22,319 nt of DNA from Hypsibius dujardini. Its lineage: Eukaryota > Tardigrada > Eutardigrada > Parachela > Hypsibiidae. A model generated the notes under the pieces. The model searched no databases. It worked only from the letters and a program-made list of their open reading frames with translations, and had not been told where the DNA came from. This document shows, one piece after another, positions 19,691 through 22,319 of the stretch (positions are counted from its first letter, which is position 1; each line of letters opens with the position of its first letter). The translations under genes and the position numbers were made by a program. The DNA is taken from the NCBI GenBank assembly GCA_001579985.1, contig LRSR01003136.1, forward strand, positions 1 to 22,319. Reading direction: 5' to 3'.

Positions 19691-19933
19691 AGGCCAATCA
19701 ATCGGCTTCTGGGTCCAGTACACCGGCCTTTTGGATGTAGCACTAACGGGTCGGTAGGGGGATGGAATCTCCAGAAACTGAGACACATGAGAGCGATATA
19801 ATAAATTACATTTTTGTATGAGGCTGACGCGGAATCGGACTTACTCCAGTGACTCATGGTTGTAAAAAATGAGCAGAGAAAAAGGGTATTATTTGTCTGG
19901 GTAAATCTGTATGTAGGTCTTACAATTGTTGCT

Positions 19934-20204
19934 GGTTTGGCAAAAAAAAACATTATTCGACTGGTTGGTTTTTTTTAAATCAACCGAAATTTTTTAAGTA
20001 TTATATTTTGTGACGTCACGAGGAATATTTAGTTTAGTGAGATTTTTAATTTAGATTTTGTGTGATTTTTCTCTAGTGTTTTTTTTCTAGTTTCTAATGT
20101 TTAAACTTTTAAGTTTTGTTTTTTCCGAAACTAAGAATTTTAAAACTAAAAAATAGCCCTTAAAATTTTAATTTAGTTGTCGTACAGTTTAGTTTAGCCA
20201 TCCC
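19934..20204. mobile_element. MITE copy 4
   Basis: Right end GTTTAGTTTAGCCATCCCC matches the family terminus. The left end is probably TTTGGCAAAAAAAAAC near 19936. The interior is AT-rich with TTTAG/CTAAA words. The boundaries, especially the left, are approximate. Confidence 0.45.
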
Positions 20205-20753
20205 CAACGGGCTCTCACCCGGAAATGTTTTGCCCTTTTTTCTAAAGATTGAACTTTGAAAAAGAAGAAAGAAAAAAAGAAATTTATTCAGTTATTTTTG
20301 TCTAAACCGAAACTACAAGTCTTGGTTACTCAAAGTGACTACACGGTAGATTAAAAATAATACCCTTCAGAGGGTCATTAAATAAGAGCTAAAATTTATG
20401 CGAAGGATAAATGTGATTATAACTGCCTGAGATGACGCCACGCCCTCAAGGAATCTGGACGCTTTTCGACATGCACCGATCGACCACACCTTTTAGAACC
20501 GCACTTCTGAAAACGAAAACTCTTCTTGCCTTCGATATTCTCTGCAGTAGTTTATAATCGTGTGTGTTATTAGTGGAGCTCTCATTTTCACGTTTTGTAG
20601 AAGTCGTGTTTGTGTGTGAGTGCTCGTTTCTAAAGCAAAGGAATCTCTGGCGTTAACAACACTTTTTACTGGTCTGATTTTAGCTGGTTCTTCCGCTTCC
20701 ACTTTTTGGCCGACAAACGACGTTGTAAGTAGTAGTATGTCAAATACCGTACA
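20205..20753. other. Intergenic, no supported gene
   Basis: AT-rich, with one minus-strand frame of 69 codons (20493-20702) that has no recognisable content. I see nothing functional. Confidence 0.4.
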
Positions 20754-21039
20754 GGGATGGCAAAAACTAAAAGTAGTCTACTAATTAGTTTTTTTAGTAA
20801 AATGAAATTTCGTCATTAAGAATTTTTCTTAAAAATTTTTCTAGTGACTTAATGTTTTAGTATACTTTTATTCCAAATTGGTTGACCAATTTGGTAGTTT
20901 GTCACAACGAAATTTTCAGTGACATAGAACTTAAAACTCTGGATTCAGCCTTTTATTCAACTAAAAGCCTAAAGTCACAAAGATATAGTTACTAAAAGAT
21001 TTAGATTTGCTTTAATAGTTTAGTTTATTGCTGCCATCC
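20754..21039. mobile_element. MITE copy 5, complete with central palindrome
   Basis: Starts GGGATGGCAAAAACTAAAA and ends TAGTTTATTGCTGCCATCC, giving imperfect terminal inverted repeats. Near the centre (20873-20894) sits a perfect 10-bp inverted repeat, CCAAATTGGT-TG-ACCAATTTGG. The two halves show weak inverted similarity overall, so it may be a degenerate foldback. About 286 bp and non-coding. Confidence 0.6.
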
Positions 21040-21073
21040 AAATGGAATACCCTAACTTCGCATCCGGTGTATA

Positions 21074-21319
21074 GGGATTCCAAAATCAAAATAAGTTAAC
21101 TAATTAATTTTTTTAATCAACAATAAATTAGTTACTAAGGATTTTTAGTTTATTTTTTTATTAATTAAAACTATTTTGTCTAGTTTTAGTCGAAATTTGT
21201 TCGCCAATTATTTTTTAACAACTAAAACTCTTAGTTTAGTTTCTTTAGTCAAGTACAAAAAAAATAAAGCCGAGAAATTAGGAACTGAAAGTTTTAGTTT
21301 AGTTTAGTTTTGCCATCCC
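21074..21319. mobile_element. MITE copy 6, TA-flanked
   Basis: Starts GGGATTCCAAAATCAAAA and ends TTTAGTTTTGCCATCCC, with TA on each side (21072-21073 and 21320-21321). 246 bp, AT-rich, non-coding. It ends 84 bases upstream of the ATG at 21403, so it probably overlaps the promoter or leader of that gene. Confidence 0.6.
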
Positions 21320-21402
21320 TACCGGAATGCTTGTAATAATGCATTGTGCAATACCCTGAACTGTTTCTTACGTGTATATGTGTTTTTTTACGTAAAGAGA
21401 AA

Positions 21403-21693
21403 ATGCGGCTTTCACTGACCGCCGTTTTGCTGATCGCGCTGCTGACCCTCCTACCATCCAGTCAAGTGTCCTGTTCCAATTATAACGTCGACGTGGATGT
21501 GACTGGTGCGCTCTTGAGCTGCGGCATCCGCTCTAAAAGCCAGCTCAAGAAGATGAGCAGTGAAGACAAGCGTAACACCCTCATTGTCGCAATCAACAAG
21601 TTCATCCACACACCTATTCCCCCTTGCAGAGCGACAAAAATTCGGACCTCAAGAAAATCATATGCGTCTCTCGGCAGTGCTGTTAAAAGATGA
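21403..21693 (+). CDS. Small secreted protein with RNTLIV motif; apparent frameshift near its end
   Basis: The ATG at 21403 opens a frame of 96 codons. Residues 1-23 form a typical signal peptide (basic start, LTAVLLIALLTLL core, SCS near the cleavage). The mature part has VTGALLSCGIRSKSQLKKM, then SSEDKRNTLIVAIN and FIHTPIPP. I recall similar S.(D/E).RNTLIV modules followed by a P.LQ segment in other small proteins, but cannot name the family. At the C5 run 21619-21623 the written frame turns basic and loses the pattern. The frame one base over gives LQSDKNSDLKKIICVSRQCC, which restores the expected LQ and adds cysteines, with TAA at 21684-21686. So a base is probably missing from the C run (read error or real mutation). 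A splice acceptor (CCCCCTTGCAG) is another reading. The ATG at 21403 is chosen because the signal peptide starts there; the longer frame upstream has no such logic. Confidence 0.6.
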   Translation: MRLSLTAVLLIALLTLLPSSQVSCSNYNVDVDVTGALLSCGIRSKSQLKKMSSEDKRNTLIVAINKFIHTPIPPCRATKIRTSRKSYASLGSAVKR

Positions 21694-21855
21694 AACGTGT
21701 ACTCACAAGGGAAGCGAACGGTAGTTGACACGCCGATCTGTCTGAATTTTTTGTTTAAAATAGTGGACTAAATTAGTAGATTTTAGCAAAACATTTCATC
21801 TGCAAACGAGATCTGGTTTGAGCGGGAGAAAATTCGGAAGTTTCCCGATGGCTCC

Positions 21856-22319
21856 GCGGGTTTCCTATTCAATTCAACTATTGATTGTTTGATTTATGCT
21901 CTAGCAAAATTCAATTAAATTTTTTTACCACTCTAACCCACACAAAATGTCGTTTTTCGAAAACGTTCGATTCCAAGATTTTTAACACTCTTCCACTCCA
22001 AATTCGATTTGGAATCGATTGACATTAGCAGAATCTTTTTTGGATGACAGGGGGCGGACCTATGGATCATTTCTGCAATGTCACTCGGAAGCCTGGATTG
22101 AAACTAGCCCATAACTCCGCCCTCTGGCATCTAAAAACGATTCTGCTGATGTCAATCGATTTCAAATCGAATTTGGAGTGGAAGAGTGTTAAAAAATCTT
22201 TGAATCGAACGTTTTCAAAAAACAAAATTTTGTGTGGGTTAGAGTGGTAAAAAACTTAAATTGAATTTTGCTAGAACATAAATCAAACAATCAACGGTTG
22301 AATTGAATAGGAAACCCGC
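21856..22319. mobile_element. Foldback element with ~205-bp arms, reaching the window edge
   Basis: The left arm (21856-22059, starting GCGGGTTTCCTATTCAATT) is the reverse complement of the right arm (about 22114-22319, ending AATAGGAAACCCGC), with scattered mismatches and one- or two-base gaps. The spacer is only about 54 bp. The arms are AT-rich with no open frame of note. The right arm ends exactly at the window end, so any extension or target duplication on that side cannot be seen. Probably a non-autonomous foldback/MITE, unrelated in its ends to the GGGATGGC family. Confidence 0.8.

Noticed and set aside
21966-21976. GTTCGATTCC, resembling a tRNA T-loop
   Set aside because: It lies in the arm of the foldback element, and no acceptor stem, D-arm or anticodon arm can be drawn around it.

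Overview
The window is eukaryotic nuclear DNA from an animal, most likely an invertebrate. Genes are split by short GT-AG introns (about 57-625 bp). A 19-exon exportin-1 gene and a type-1 cystatin gene both read as metazoan orthologues. The intergenic DNA and many introns are full of TCTG/CAGA microsatellites, AT-rich miniature inverted-repeat elements and foldback hairpins. I cannot fix the species from sequence alone.

Layout from left to right. (1) 3-275: last exon of an unrecognised gene entering from the left. (2) 1223-2434 (+): a stefin-type cystatin in four exons. A tiny first exon plus the start of exon 2 encode a clear signal peptide, which is unusual for a stefin. Its first intron carries a degenerate MITE. 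(3) 2435-5084: gene-poor DNA with an AT-rich tract, a TATA-like site and about four units of a degenerate ~183-bp tandem repeat just upstream of exportin. (4) 5085-12270 (+): complete exportin-1 (XPO1/CRM1), 19 coding exons and 1079 residues. One intron needs a GC donor, and seven introns hold tetranucleotide arrays in both orientations. (5) 14228-14654 and 16239-16904 (+): two related copies of a protein family I do not recognise. The first is broken by a stop and a one-base frameshift; the second is an intact 221-residue frame. (6) 17742-19076: a hexanucleotide array, a perfect 14-bp hairpin next to a TATAAAA site, and a ~78-bp-arm foldback made of TCTG-type sequence. (7) 19270-19690 (-): cysteine-rich coding-like sequence in broken frames. 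(8) 19934-21319: three AT-rich MITE copies. (9) 21403-21693 (+): a small secreted protein with an RNTLIV motif and an apparent homopolymer frameshift. (10) 21856-22319: a foldback element with ~205-bp arms that reaches the window edge.

The genes do not form a functional pathway. Exportin-1 is a housekeeping nuclear export receptor; the cystatin and the two small cysteine-bearing genes look secreted. I did not find a convincing multi-gene novel system. The most interesting items are the secreted stefin, the unrecognised paralogous pair, the TA-flanked MITE family and the opposed repeat arrays inside the exportin introns.
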